Notes under the pieces: model-generated
What the model saw: only the letters and a program-made list of their open reading frames with translations
Told to the model about the DNA's origin: nothing
Databases searched by the model: none
NCBI GenBank assembly: GCA_965221485.1
Contig: OZ244893.1
Location: 3,038,001-3,102,000, forward strand
Origin: JAJEBT01 sp965221485
GTDB taxonomy: Bacteria > Pseudomonadota > Alphaproteobacteria > MPNO01 > UBA830
Direction: 5' to 3'
Length of the DNA stretch: 64,000 nt
Made by a program: the position numbers and the translations under genes
Shown: piece by piece, positions 1-9,499 of the stretch
Numbering within the stretch: position 1 is the first letter of the stretch
Layout: each line of letters opens with the position of its first letter

Positions 1-1721
1 ATTTTCGGGCATAGTCCGAAATGACATCCATCCCCAGTTTCCAGGCCAGGCGCACGGTCATGAGATTGCGCGATTTCTCAATGCCGAGCCTCAGCGGGCT
101 TGGGCCGTAGAACTTCCGGGTAAAGTTGGTGGGGCGCCAGCGGCCCAGCCCGGGACCCTGGTCCAGCACGAAAGGGGCGTCGAGGACCAGACTGGAAGGT
201 GTGAAGCCGGACTCGAGTGCAGCCAGATACACGAAGGGCTTGAAGGCGGAACCGGGTTGCCGTCTGGCCTGGGTTACCCGATTGAATTCGCTGAGTGCTG
301 CTGAAAATCCGCCGGTCATGGCGAGAACGCGGCCGGTGTGAGGATCAAGGGCCACCAGACCACCATTGACTTCCGGAAACTGGCGCAGCGCCATGGTCTT
401 TTCGGGATAGGCCTTTCCCTTCCTGTCTTCATATACAGGTTCCACCACAATTACATCGCCAGTCTCCAGGACATCTCTGGCCGACTTCACGCGGGGACCG
501 CGCTTGCCGTTTTCCCGGAGGCTCCTCGCCCATCGCAGCTCCGCCATGGGGACTACCGCTGTACTTCCGTCGCTCAGTCCGACAACCGCACCCGCCTCGT
601 CGACCTCGAGCACGACTGCGGGTCGCCATCGCGCGAGATCATCGGGGAACGGAAGCGATGCGAGCTGGCTCGGCCAGTTCGGCCCCGGCTCTATCCGTGC
701 CAGCGGTCCACGCCAACCCCTGCGTCGATCATAGTTGGACAGTCCATCTCGCAGGGCACGGTCAGCAATGGTCTGAAGCCGGGGGTCGAGGGTCGTACGG
801 ACGGAGAGACCTCCACCATAAAGCCAGTCCGAACCGAAACGGTCGAGAATTTCCCGGCGCACCTCTTCGACAAAGTAGTCTCCCCGCGTCAAGGCCTCGT
901 CTTTCGGGGATTGCGCTTCGGTTTCCTGCCCTCCGTTGCCGACATGGATCGCCGCCGGTTCGACCAGAACCGGCTCCAGCCGGGCGAGGGCAGCCACGTC
1001 AGCGGAAATGTATCCGTCCTCGATCATCCGGTTCAGGACATAGTTGCGGCGTGCCCGCGCGGCCTCGGGATAACGGCGGGGGTTGTAACTGTTTGGCGCT
1101 TTGGGCAATCCTGCAAGAAATGCAGCTTCAGCCACGGTCAGGTCTGCCAGCGACTTGTCGAAATAATTCAGGGCCGCGGCGGCAACACCGTAGGAGCGGA
1201 AGCCGAGATAGATTTCATTGAGGTAGAGCTCGAGGATCCGGTCCTTGGTAAAGGCACGCTCGATGCGGAAGGCAAGAATGACTTCCTTGATCTTGCGTGT
1301 CATCGTCAATTCACTGGAAAGCAGGAAATTTTTCGCGACCTGCTGGGTGATGGTCGAAGCACCGATCGGTCGTCGATTTTCCCTTACACGTGTCACGTTT
1401 TTCACCATGGCACGGAGGATTCCGGGAATATCAATTCCGGGATGATTGTAGAAGGTCTTGTCCTCGGCCGACAGGAAGGCGTTCACAACCAGCCTGGGCA
1501 TGGTCCTTATGGGAACAAAAACCCGCTTTTCGGTCGCGAACTCGGACAGAAGGCGTCCATCTCCGGCATGAACCCGTGTCACAACGGGCGGCCGGTAATC
1601 GGCGAGTTTCTGGTAATCGGGAAGGCCTCGGCCGTAATGATAGAAACCGTACAGGATGCCGCCACTTCCGGCCACCAGCAGGACGAACAGGCCAATGAGA
1701 ATCGTTCCCAAGACTCTCATC
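1..1721 (-). CDS. mrcA: Penicillin-binding protein 1A, C-terminus cut by window edge
   Basis: Bifunctional class A PBP that polymerises and cross-links peptidoglycan in the periplasm while anchored in the inner membrane. About 573 residues are visible. Residues 5-28 form one transmembrane anchor. The glycosyltransferase domain carries the EDKTF-YNHPG motif around catalytic Glu86 and then GASTITQQ. An OB-like insert (a stretch rich in V, E and D followed by PMAEL) precedes the transpeptidase domain, whose SAFK (SxxK) nucleophile motif lies near residue 490. The KTG motif should lie beyond the window. The ATG at 1721 is chosen because it immediately precedes the basic residue and the hydrophobic anchor. 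It lies 63 bp downstream of the amidase gene on the same strand, an amidase-PBP1A pair that is common in alphaproteobacteria and points to a wall-remodelling operon. Confidence 0.95.
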
Positions 1722-1784
1722 GCGTTCCTCTCCAGATCTTTCTGTTCCTCAAGTCCCGGATTCCATCACGATATTGTGTCCAAT

Positions 1785-3029
1785 TTATGGCATGGACCTA
1801 GGGGGTTGGGGTTCAAAATAGCGGTTGACTGCACGCACGATGGCCGCCGCAAGTCTTGCACGGTGTTCAGACTGTCGAAGTCTCTGTTCATCATCCTGAT
1901 TGGTCAGGTACCCGAGTTCGAGCAGGATTGACGGCACAAAAGGATGGTCCAGTACGGTTCTGAGGACTGCAAAACCGGCGGACCGATGGGTCTCCGGAAT
2001 GCCACTCCCGACATTTTGCAGTTCTGCGATCAGGGTCGTCGCAAAGACGGCGGAACTGTTACGTGCATCACGGGAACCGATATGTCCGAGGATATCCGCG
2101 ACCTCCCTGATTTCGCGATCCCTGAGCCCTGGCCTTGCAATGCGACTGGCCATGTTTTCCCGTGCGGCAAGGCGCGCAGCCTCGAGATCGGAGGGTTTTT
2201 CCGACCGGGTATAGACCGAAAAACCGCCAAAGGACGAGTCGGGCATTGCATCGGCATGGATTGAAATAAAGAGATCAGCTTTGGCGTTGAGGGCCATTTC
2301 AACGCGTTTTTGCAAGGACACGAAGTTGTCCTTCTCCCTGGTCAGCCTCACCCGATACCGCCCGGTCTTGAGGAGGCTCTGCTGCAATTCCCTGGCAAAC
2401 AGCAGCACGAGGTGTTTTTCCTGCATGCCCGAACGGGCCGTTGCTCCCGGATCGATCCCCCCGTGGCCGGGATCGAGCATAATGAGCGGTTTTTCAGAAG
2501 GATGTTCCGCAGCCCACCGCTCATCGGGTGCGGGGCGAGCCCTGACCTCGCGGGGTGAAGCCGCAAGCCTGTCCGGTTTCCCGGAGCGGTGCTGGTCGGG
2601 CTTCAAAGCCCGGGGCCTGACCGGTTCGATGTCAACAACGAGCCTGTGAAAGCGGGATTCCGAAGGACGGGGTTGCAATGCGAACCGTTTCTTTATCCGG
2701 ACGGGAACGCGCGTTTCAAACTCGATCTGCGCCCTCCCGGATTCCAGTCGGCGAAAATCGGTCCGGGAAACGAGGCCGGCCCGCAAGGTCTTGTGGATTC
2801 GGGGCGACCACGTGACTTCCGGCAGCTGGATCACAAGCCGGGGCGGATTGTCGCGGATGAAAATGATCGGCTTTGCAGCGCCCAGGACATCTAGAACGAT
2901 CCGGGTCTTGGTCTTGTAGACGCCAAACCGGATCTCATGGACATGCGGTGCAGCAGACGCACTGCCCGAGACCGGCAACGCGGCGAAAAGCAGCACGTAG
3001 GCGAGAAACACGCACCCCAATCTCAGCAT
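1785..3029 (-). CDS. amiC: Periplasmic N-acetylmuramoyl-L-alanine amidase with AMIN domain (AmiC-like)
   Basis: Zinc hydrolase that removes peptide stems from peptidoglycan, usually for daughter-cell separation. The 414-residue protein starts with a signal peptide (hydrophobic residues 4-22, SAHA-like cleavage region near 27). An AMIN septum-targeting domain spans about 28-135. A Pro/Arg-rich linker (140-180) leads into the Amidase_3 domain. Expected zinc ligands and catalytic residues are visible: His189 in DPGHGG, Glu204 in QEKHL, His258 in SIHADA and Glu371 in LLELGYL. It is transcribed toward the PBP1A gene. AmiC is the closest named family member, but AmiA/AmiB-type proteins cannot be told apart without alignment. 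Confidence 0.93.
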   Translation of the reverse strand: MLRLGCVFLAYVLLFAALPVSGSASAAPHVHEIRFGVYKTKTRIVLDVLGAAKPIIFIRDNPPRLVIQLPEVTWSPRIHKTLRAGLVSRTDFRRLESGRAQIEFETRVPVRIKKRFALQPRPSESRFHRLVVDIEPVRPRALKPDQHRSGKPDRLAASPREVRARPAPDERWAAEHPSEKPLIMLDPGHGGIDPGATARSGMQEKHLVLLFARELQQSLLKTGRYRVRLTREKDNFVSLQKRVEMALNAKADLFISIHADAMPDSSFGGFSVYTRSEKPSDLEAARLAARENMASRIARPGLRDREIREVADILGHIGSRDARNSSAVFATTLIAELQNVGSGIPETHRSAGFAVLRTVLDHPFVPSILLELGYLTNQDDEQRLRQSEHRARLAAAIVRAVNRYFEPQPPRSMP

Positions 3030-3127
3030 GATATTGAGTGTCTTGATTTAAGCCATACCATATATATCGCAGAATTAAGGATCGGAACAGGGCTTGGACG
3101 TATTGCAAAATATCGCAAATGGCAGGG

Positions 3128-3410
3128 TCATCGCTCTTGGGTCCTTGGAGAAGCGGTGCGTATCAGTTTCCCGACCATGGCGTCTCTGGAGGGTTCGCAT
3201 CGGGCGATGTTGGCGGCGAAGCGTCGCAGGAGTTCAAGGGTTGGGGTTGGGGTTGGGGTTCGTTGCGGATTTTCTGCCAGTCATCGTTCATGGTGGCTCG
3301 CGCAGCCGCTGCTGGATGGTTTCGAGGGCATAGTGGGAGCGCACGGCGCGCTGGAGGCGTTCGGGTGAAAGTGGCGGGCTCCTGATGTCGTAGCGTATTC
3401 AATTGATGGT
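3128..3410 (-). pseudogene. Decayed ISAs1-family transposase, C-terminal remnant
   Basis: Reading the minus strand across frames gives three consecutive fragments in the order of an ISAs1-type transposase C-terminus. First, from about 3408 to 3290: IRYDIRSPPLSPERLQ then RAVRSHYALE, matching the family's Y-I-S-S-L/P..ERL..AVRSHW.IEN block. Second, near 3290-3262 in another frame: MNDDWQKIRN, matching the D-V-T-x-N-D-D-Q-x-x-R segment. Third, from about 3237 to 3128: ELLRRFAANIARCEPS then KLIRTASP, matching the 'N-x-A-x-L-R-R-x-A-L-N' tail, and ending in a TGA at 3130-3128. Frameshifts and a stop separate the pieces, so it cannot make a working enzyme. The family assignment rests on remembered consensus blocks. 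No inverted terminal repeats were found. Confidence 0.7.
3238..3260. repeat. Telomere-like TTGGGG microsatellite / G-quadruplex motif
   Basis: The plus strand reads GGGTT followed by three GGGGTT units, so four G-runs are separated by TT loops. This is a textbook G-quadruplex pattern and is identical to the Tetrahymena telomere unit. It lies inside the ISAs1-like transposase relic, between its second and third fragments, so it probably arose by slipped-strand expansion in DNA no longer under coding selection. Whether it folds or has a function is unknown. Confidence 0.85.
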
Positions 3411-4622
3411 GTTCTCTCCCGCAGTGATTCAGCGGTACCGGCTGGTTCGTTCCCCCCGGTGTTTCATCGAGAGTCTGAAATTCGGCCTAAAGATCGCAAC
3501 AGGATTTGTCGTGGCTGCGGGGCCGGCCGTGTCCTGACAACAGTGTTCCGAGCCGTGGCTCGCCCGGACCTGCATTTGCCACGCCTTCGTCGTCCCATTC
3601 GTCTTTCCGTGGTGTGCCGGATCCCGGTTTGGGGTGGAAGGCGATGGCGCCCTTGCCTGAACATCGATTACCCGGCGCCCGCCCCTCCGGACTGCAGTCA
3701 AAGCCGGTGATGTTTGCGATGCAGGACGCGCAGGGATCCTTCCTCAGGCAATCGTAAATGCGAGCCTGCCAGTGGTTTCGCTGCCTCGTGGAGGGCGTTC
3801 GCACTGTCGCCAGCTGGCACGTCGCCTGGTCGGCAACCCCCTGAAAAGCCGCGACGCGCTACCCTTCACAGAAGCCCCGGGGTCACTCGATCCCTGAAGC
3901 TTCGTATCATGCGCGGACAGCACCCTATTTTGATTTCCGTAAAGGCTCAATTTGTTGCGAAACGGCAAAAATACCCAGTTGCGACCCACCCGCTCCGACA
4001 CCCGGACACGCTACCGGCAGTGTGAAGCGGCAAACCTCGACAGAATGTCAACAAAGCTTCAAGGCGATTCCCCTGCTTCAACACCAGGCCAATTCAAGAG
4101 TCTCGATATGGCCGATTTTCGAGCCATGGGGCAACCGGGGAATCAGTTTGAGGGGGGCATCTGGAGGCTTGGTGCCGGCGCAGAGAGTGTTGTTCGGCCT
4201 TACTTCCGGGTTCCCGGAACAGTTGTCCCGTAGCCGGGCTGACTTTTGATTTCCCCTGCGTAAACGCCGTCTGCGGTTGCCAATTCTTTCGGCTCAGGCT
4301 ATAGTGACTTTGCGGACGTTCGCAGCCTTGCCGGAACAGGCAAAGAGCCATGCGCGTTTTCCCGCTGTGCGGAAATGGAGTTTTCCGTTGCTGACGGGGC
4401 GGGAAAGAATGCGCAGCAAGGCTGCGGTTCCAAGGGACCCAGGACCAGATCCGGCAATGCCCGGGTCATCTTCTCGGCAAGTCCCTGCCTTGTGGACGGC
4501 GTTGGATCCGAAAACGCCGGAACGGCAGGTCGATTGTAGCGGGACATGGTCCTGCAGGCGCAACACGAGACTCGTTCGGTCGTCCGCGCGACGGGCCCTG
4601 CGCGTTGCGCCGGAGAACAGAC
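3411..4622. other. Gene-poor region and 5' leader of rne
   Basis: No open frame here shows a recognisable family or convincing coding character. The short frames on both strands are rich in Arg, Pro and Ser, as expected for GC-rich shadows. The right part must hold the promoter and leader of rne. RNase E leaders are often long and autoregulatory in other bacteria, but no specific element could be defined here. The left part adjoins the transposase relic and may be further eroded mobile DNA. Confidence 0.6.
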
Positions 4623-7499
4623 ATGTCAAAACGTATGCTTGTTGACGGCGCTCATGCGGAAGAAACCCGCGTGGTCGTTATGTCGGGCGATCAACTGACA
4701 GAATATGATATTGAGACCAACCTCAAGAAGCAGATCAGGGGCAACATTTATCTGGCGAAGGTCGTGCGGGTCGAGCCGTCCCTTCAGGCCGCGTTTGTGG
4801 AATTCGGAGGAAATCGGCACGGTTTTCTGGCGTTGAGCGACATTCATCCTGACTATTACCAGATCCCGATCGAGGATCGCCAGAGACTGATGGAGGAACA
4901 GAAGGAACTTGAGCTTGAGGCGCGCGCAGCCCGCGAACATCTTGAAGACCTTGACGTCGGAACCGACGAGGACGAGGCTGAGGAAAAGGGTAGCAAACAG
5001 CGCAAGTCAACGGCATCCGACGGGGACGTCGGCAGCGAGGAGGGCGAAACTGCTGAGGCCGTTGAAGACGAGGACCCGGGATCCGATGAACCCGCTCGGA
5101 CAGCAGTTTCGCGTCAATACAAGATCCAGGAAGTTATCAAGCGACGGCAGATTCTCCTCGTGCAGGTTGCCAAGGAAGAACGCGGGAACAAGGGGGCTGC
5201 GCTTACCACTTACATTTCACTTGCTGGCCGATGCTGTGTGCTGATGCCCAACACGTCGCGTGGCGGTGGTATTTCGCGCAGGATCAACAGCGTCAAGGAG
5301 CGCCGCAAGCTGCGGGACATACTTGAGTCCCTGAACATCCCGGAGGGAATCGGAGTCATAATCAGAACGGCGGGCGGCGATCGCAGCAAGGGGGAAATAC
5401 GCCGCGATTTCGAGTATCTGCTGAAGGTCTGGGACCATATTCGGGAAACTACCCTCGCCTCCACGGCACCCTGCCTGATTCACGAAGAGGCCGACATCAT
5501 CAAGCGGGCCATCAGGGATGTCTACAGTCGCGACGTGACCGAGATTCTGGTTGAAGGCCCGGACGCCTATCGCCGGGCCAAGGAATTCATGCGCCTGATG
5601 ATGCCCAGCCACGCCAAGCGGGTGCAGCCGTTCCGGGAAGAAGCCACAAACCTGTTCCAGACGTTTGGTATCGAAGAACAGCTTGATGCGATGTACAGGC
5701 CCGAAGTTCCTCTGGAATCCGGCGGATATCTGGTGATCAACCAGACCGAGGCGCTGGTCGCGATCGACGTGAATTCGGGCCAGTCCACGAGGGAGCGAAG
5801 TATCGAGCGCACCGCTCTCAACACCAACATCGAGGCTGCTGACGAGATTGCCCGGCAGCTGCGGTTGCGCGACCTGGCAGGCCTGATTGTGATCGACTTC
5901 ATCGACATGGAGGAAAATCGCAATATCCGCAAGGTTGAACGCAGGTTCCGGGAAGCTGCGAAGAGCGACCGTGCCCGCCTGCAGGTCGGCCAGATCAGCG
6001 AATTCGGATTACTTGAGTTGTCCCGGCAGCGATTGCGGCCAAGTCTGATCGAAACCAGTACCCAGCTCTGTCAGCATTGCAGCGGAACCGGGGTAGTTCT
6101 CTCGACGGAAGTCATGGCGTTACGGGTCCTTCGGAGTATCGAGAAGGAGGGGGGCGAAACACCGAATAGTGACCTCACGATCGTCATCCCTCCAGCCGTT
6201 GCGCTGTATATCCTGAACCACAAGCGTAACATGCTCAGCGACATCGAGGCGCGCCATGGCCTCACGGTCGTCCTGCAGACCGACGATACCGTTGCACTGA
6301 CCGACGTTGCCATCGAGCGTTCCGCTGGCACAGGCGAACCGGCACGATCCGAGAGCCGAACCGGGGCCAGGACGGGTGTCAGTGAACGCCGCAAGGCGGG
6401 TCAGTCGAAGGGAGAAGAGCCCCGGTCAAGCCGACGTCGGCGTGACCGGCGGAAGGCCATTGACGAGGAGGGGGCTGCGTCGTCAGAGAACACTCCGGTG
6501 CCTGCTTCCGAGGCCAGGGAGGAAACAGGGACAGACGGCGGAACCGAGGGCCAGGGACGCCGCCGACGTCGTTCCAGGCGCCGCAAGAGTGGAGAGGAAC
6601 CGGCCCCGGTAACCACACAAACTGGCGACGAGAGCCCCACCGAGGCCGCAACCGGAGAGGGATCTGGCGAAGAGACCGGCCGGCGGCGGCGGCGGCGGCG
6701 GAGATCACGGAAATCTGCGGGCGAGCCTGAACGGACCCCCCGTGATGACGCGCACGCAGACTTGCCAACGGAAAAATTGGCTCCGGACACCGCCGATGCC
6801 GGGACGCCCCTGAATGCGACAGCAACCCCGCAACCGGACCCGGGTGAGACCGGCACAGGAACCGCATCCGACGATTCTGCGATCGGGGTCGATGTAATGG
6901 CGAGCGAAGAGGATGTCACTACGCCCGACAGCGAAGATGAAACGACGCCTGCGCACACCGCCTCCCCTGTAGCCGGGGAGGCCGGACCGGTCCCGGATGA
7001 AGTTACAGACAGGGAATCGGAGATCGACCCGGTGACGCCGACAGAGGCGGCTTGGACAGGACCCGAGCGTTCCGGAATCGGAGCCATGAACGATTTTCAG
7101 GAGGACGAAGCGTCATCCGGAGCAAAAACGCGAGTGATCGTGACCAATGGAACCGATGGCAACAGCATTGAAAACCAGGAGGAACCGGAACGTCATGCTG
7201 GTACCGCCCCGACCAGTCCGGATGCGGACGGCGCACCGTCGAGCCTCGGCAATGGCAGTGCCATAGCTGAAAGGGACCTTCATGGTTTCGATACGAATGC
7301 CGGGGAAAATCCCGAGGGTCATGAACCAGAGGAGTCCGGGGAACGACAGATGAAACCCCGCGGCCATGATGACGACGGGTCCGATCCGGCGGATGAGGCG
7401 CCAAATTTGCCGGAAGAGACGGCAGTCACGGCTGTCCAGCCACCTGAGAGGCCGTCGCGGTCCAAGCGTTCAGGGTGGTGGCAACGGTCGTCGCGCTGA
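4623..7499 (+). CDS. rne: Ribonuclease E
   Basis: Endoribonuclease that initiates mRNA decay and processes rRNA and tRNA precursors; scaffold of the RNA degradosome. The 958-residue protein starts MSKRMLVDG; the upstream in-frame ATG at 4605 adds only six residues and lacks the family start pattern. The S1 domain (about 35-210) is split by an acidic insertion at about residues 100-165, typical of alphaproteobacterial RNase E. The catalytic aspartates are expected in AIDVNSG (near 381) and VIDFIDM (near 427). The zinc-link CQHC lies at about 483-486. Residues beyond about 560 form a long low-complexity tail with Arg-rich clusters (one run of eight Arg) alternating with acidic, Thr/Pro-rich stretches, the usual partner- and RNA-binding region. 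It ends 19 bp from the convergent aminotransferase gene. Confidence 0.96.
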   Translation: MSKRMLVDGAHAEETRVVVMSGDQLTEYDIETNLKKQIRGNIYLAKVVRVEPSLQAAFVEFGGNRHGFLALSDIHPDYYQIPIEDRQRLMEEQKELELEARAAREHLEDLDVGTDEDEAEEKGSKQRKSTASDGDVGSEEGETAEAVEDEDPGSDEPARTAVSRQYKIQEVIKRRQILLVQVAKEERGNKGAALTTYISLAGRCCVLMPNTSRGGGISRRINSVKERRKLRDILESLNIPEGIGVIIRTAGGDRSKGEIRRDFEYLLKVWDHIRETTLASTAPCLIHEEADIIKRAIRDVYSRDVTEILVEGPDAYRRAKEFMRLMMPSHAKRVQPFREEATNLFQTFGIEEQLDAMYRPEVPLESGGYLVINQTEALVAIDVNSGQSTRERSIERTALNTNIEAADEIARQLRLRDLAGLIVIDFIDMEENRNIRKVERRFREAAKSDRARLQVGQISEFGLLELSRQRLRPSLIETSTQLCQHCSGTGVVLSTEVMALRVLRSIEKEGGETPNSDLTIVIPPAVALYILNHKRNMLSDIEARHGLTVVLQTDDTVALTDVAIERSAGTGEPARSESRTGARTGVSERRKAGQSKGEEPRSSRRRRDRRKAIDEEGAASSENTPVPASEAREETGTDGGTEGQGRRRRRSRRRKSGEEPAPVTTQTGDESPTEAATGEGSGEETGRRRRRRRRSRKSAGEPERTPRDDAHADLPTEKLAPDTADAGTPLNATATPQPDPGETGTGTASDDSAIGVDVMASEEDVTTPDSEDETTPAHTASPVAGEAGPVPDEVTDRESEIDPVTPTEAAWTGPERSGIGAMNDFQEDEASSGAKTRVIVTNGTDGNSIENQEEPERHAGTAPTSPDADGAPSSLGNGSAIAERDLHGFDTNAGENPEGHEPEESGERQMKPRGHDDDGSDPADEAPNLPEETAVTAVQPPERPSRSKRSGWWQRSSR

Positions 7500-7518
7500 T
7501 CTCCCCGGAGACCGCACT

Positions 7519-8676
7519 TCAGCCTGATCGCGGCAGCCAGGTCTTCAGGCGTTCAACAGCCTTTTCGATGGTTTCAAAGGAACCCGCGTAGGAGAGGCGA
7601 ACCGTGGCGTGGCCGCGTCGACGGTCAAAGTCGGCGCCCGGGGCGATGGCAATACCGGCTTCCTGCAGAAGTGTCCGACAGAAGGCGTCGCTGTCGTTTG
7701 AAAGATGTCCGATGTCGGCATAGATGTAAAACGCTCCATCAGCGGGCGCCATGCGATCCAGGCCAAGCGCGGGAAGTTCCTTGAGAAGGAACCGACGGTT
7801 GGCATCGTAAACGGCAACATTGGCGTCAAGTTCCCCGGTACAGTCCATGGCTGCCTCTGCGACATGCTGCGAAAGTGCGGGAGCAGAAATGAAAAGGTTC
7901 TGGGCAAGGCATTCGACGGCGCGGCAAAGGCTTTCCGGCACCACCATCCAGCCGATGCGCCAGCCGGTCATGGAGTAGTATTTGGAGAAGCTGTTGATCA
8001 CCAACGCGTTCTCGGTGAATGAGAGCGCTGTGACGCCCGGCGTGCTGTAGGTGATGCCATGGTAGATCTCGTCTGACACCAGTCTGATCTTTCGGTCTGC
8101 ACAATAGTCGACGAGGGATCTGAAATCCTCGGTGGACAGCATTGAACCGGTGGGATTGGCAGGACTGGCGACGATCAGGCCATCAACCGGTTGGTCCAGC
8201 GCCTCAATTGAAGCCGGTGTCGGCTGGTAGCGGTCCCTCGCAGTGGCCGGGATCTCCACCGGTTCGATTCCGAGAGAGACAAGGATGTTCTTGTAGGCCG
8301 GATAGCCGGGAGCCGCGAGGGCCACCCGGTCGCCGGCATCGAAAGCAGCCAGGAAGGCAAGGGTAAAGCCACCGGACGATCCGGTTGTTACGGCGATGCG
8401 TTCGAACGGCAGGACGAGATCGTAGGCTTCCAGATAGTGTCGGGCAATCCGCTTGCGAAGGGAATCGATCCCCAGCGCTCCCGTATAACCGAGCCGATCA
8501 GACAGGACGGCCTCGCGCGCCCGTTCAATGGCAGCCTGTGGAGCCGGCGTCGACGGCTGGCCGATTTCCAGGTGCAGGATATCCCTGCCGTCTTTCTGGA
8601 GGCGATCGGCTTCCGCCATGACATCCATGACGATGAAGGGTCGCGGTTCGGCTCGCAACGACCTCTTGAGGACCAT
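7519..8676 (-). CDS. PLP-dependent aminotransferase, class I/II
   Basis: Fold-type I aminotransferase of the aspartate/aromatic group; it would move amino groups between amino acids and 2-oxo acids in the cytoplasm. The 385-residue protein begins MVLKRSLRAEPRPF. A longer frame upstream (to 8727) has a weak N-terminus and is not preferred. Visible motifs: the substrate-binding segment LEIGQPSTPAP, the glycine-rich TTGSSGGFTLAF cofactor loop, SPANPTGS with the cofactor-contacting Asn, the Asp-x-x-Tyr in VSDEIYHGI, and the Schiff-base lysine in NSFSKYYSMTGWR. The substrate cannot be assigned. It stands alone and converges on rne with a 19 bp gap. Confidence 0.9.
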   Translation of the reverse strand: MVLKRSLRAEPRPFIVMDVMAEADRLQKDGRDILHLEIGQPSTPAPQAAIERAREAVLSDRLGYTGALGIDSLRKRIARHYLEAYDLVLPFERIAVTTGSSGGFTLAFLAAFDAGDRVALAAPGYPAYKNILVSLGIEPVEIPATARDRYQPTPASIEALDQPVDGLIVASPANPTGSMLSTEDFRSLVDYCADRKIRLVSDEIYHGITYSTPGVTALSFTENALVINSFSKYYSMTGWRIGWMVVPESLCRAVECLAQNLFISAPALSQHVAEAAMDCTGELDANVAVYDANRRFLLKELPALGLDRMAPADGAFYIYADIGHLSNDSDAFCRTLLQEAGIAIAPGADFDRRRGHATVRLSYAGSFETIEKAVERLKTWLPRSG

Positions 8677-9499
8677 CTGAAGGATCAGTCCACGGTGAAC
8701 GGCGGCAAACAGGAGTTTGGCAGGCAACCGTCACCAACTGAAACGCCCCGGAAATTCGCAGTGGCTTGCTGCGAAGAGCCGAAGTGGGTGCGGCCTGGGT
8801 CCTGCTGCCCCGAGGACCGGTAGATCGGTTGCGCTGCCCTGACGGTTCCGCGCCGGACCACAGGCAGGACGAGCCGTCGCCGGTTCTTCACCCGGCCGCT
8901 CCGTCCCGTCGGGCTCCGGTCATCCGGGCGGCGCCGTCTTTCCATGGTCCTGCTTCCTTCCGCATCCGCTTGTGATTTTCCATTCCTGAAGTCCGACGGT
9001 TTGACATGTCGTGACAGAAAACTTCAGAGAACACGGTCCCGCTTCATCACGGATTGCCCTGCGGGACGAAGAGGCCTTTACGCGGAACAGGTGTTAACAT
9101 CTCATTGTGTCGCAGGCAAACAGGTGCCGCGATGGGCAACGACAACGATGCCTCGCCGGATCGGCTGCGTTCGCGGCAGGTTCCGTATGCACGCTTTCCG
9201 GCCGGATCCTGCAATACTGCCAGCATGCCTGGTCCATGAGCGTGCCAGACTGGCGCACTGTGTTCATCGATAGCGGGTTCCGTACACCGCGCGAAAATGT
9301 TGCAGCTGACTGCGCGGTGCCGTGAAAGCAACAGCTGCAGTCCGGTTTCCGGAGGCTGTAGCGACGGCACCAAGGCCGCATGCACGGTATTTCATGCCGT
9401 GAGCAATGGATCTGACAAGCTCTCCAAGATGGTTTGACGGCGTAGTTTCCTGATATTATCTGAAATTGCGTATCCGGAATTTATGAAAGTGCCGCTCCA
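8677..9499. other. Gene-free region between divergent genes
   Basis: This 820 bp stretch separates the minus-strand aminotransferase from the plus-strand M48 protease. Frames on both strands are short and show no family features. The right end must contain the protease promoter. A TTGACG hexamer at 9434-9439 lies 17 bp upstream of TATCTG at 9457-9462, a weak sigma70-like candidate only. Confidence 0.5.

Noticed and set aside
338..1801. A 487-codon plus-strand frame over the PBP1A gene
   Set aside because: Its translation has no family features, while the minus strand encodes PBP1A with all glycosyltransferase motifs.
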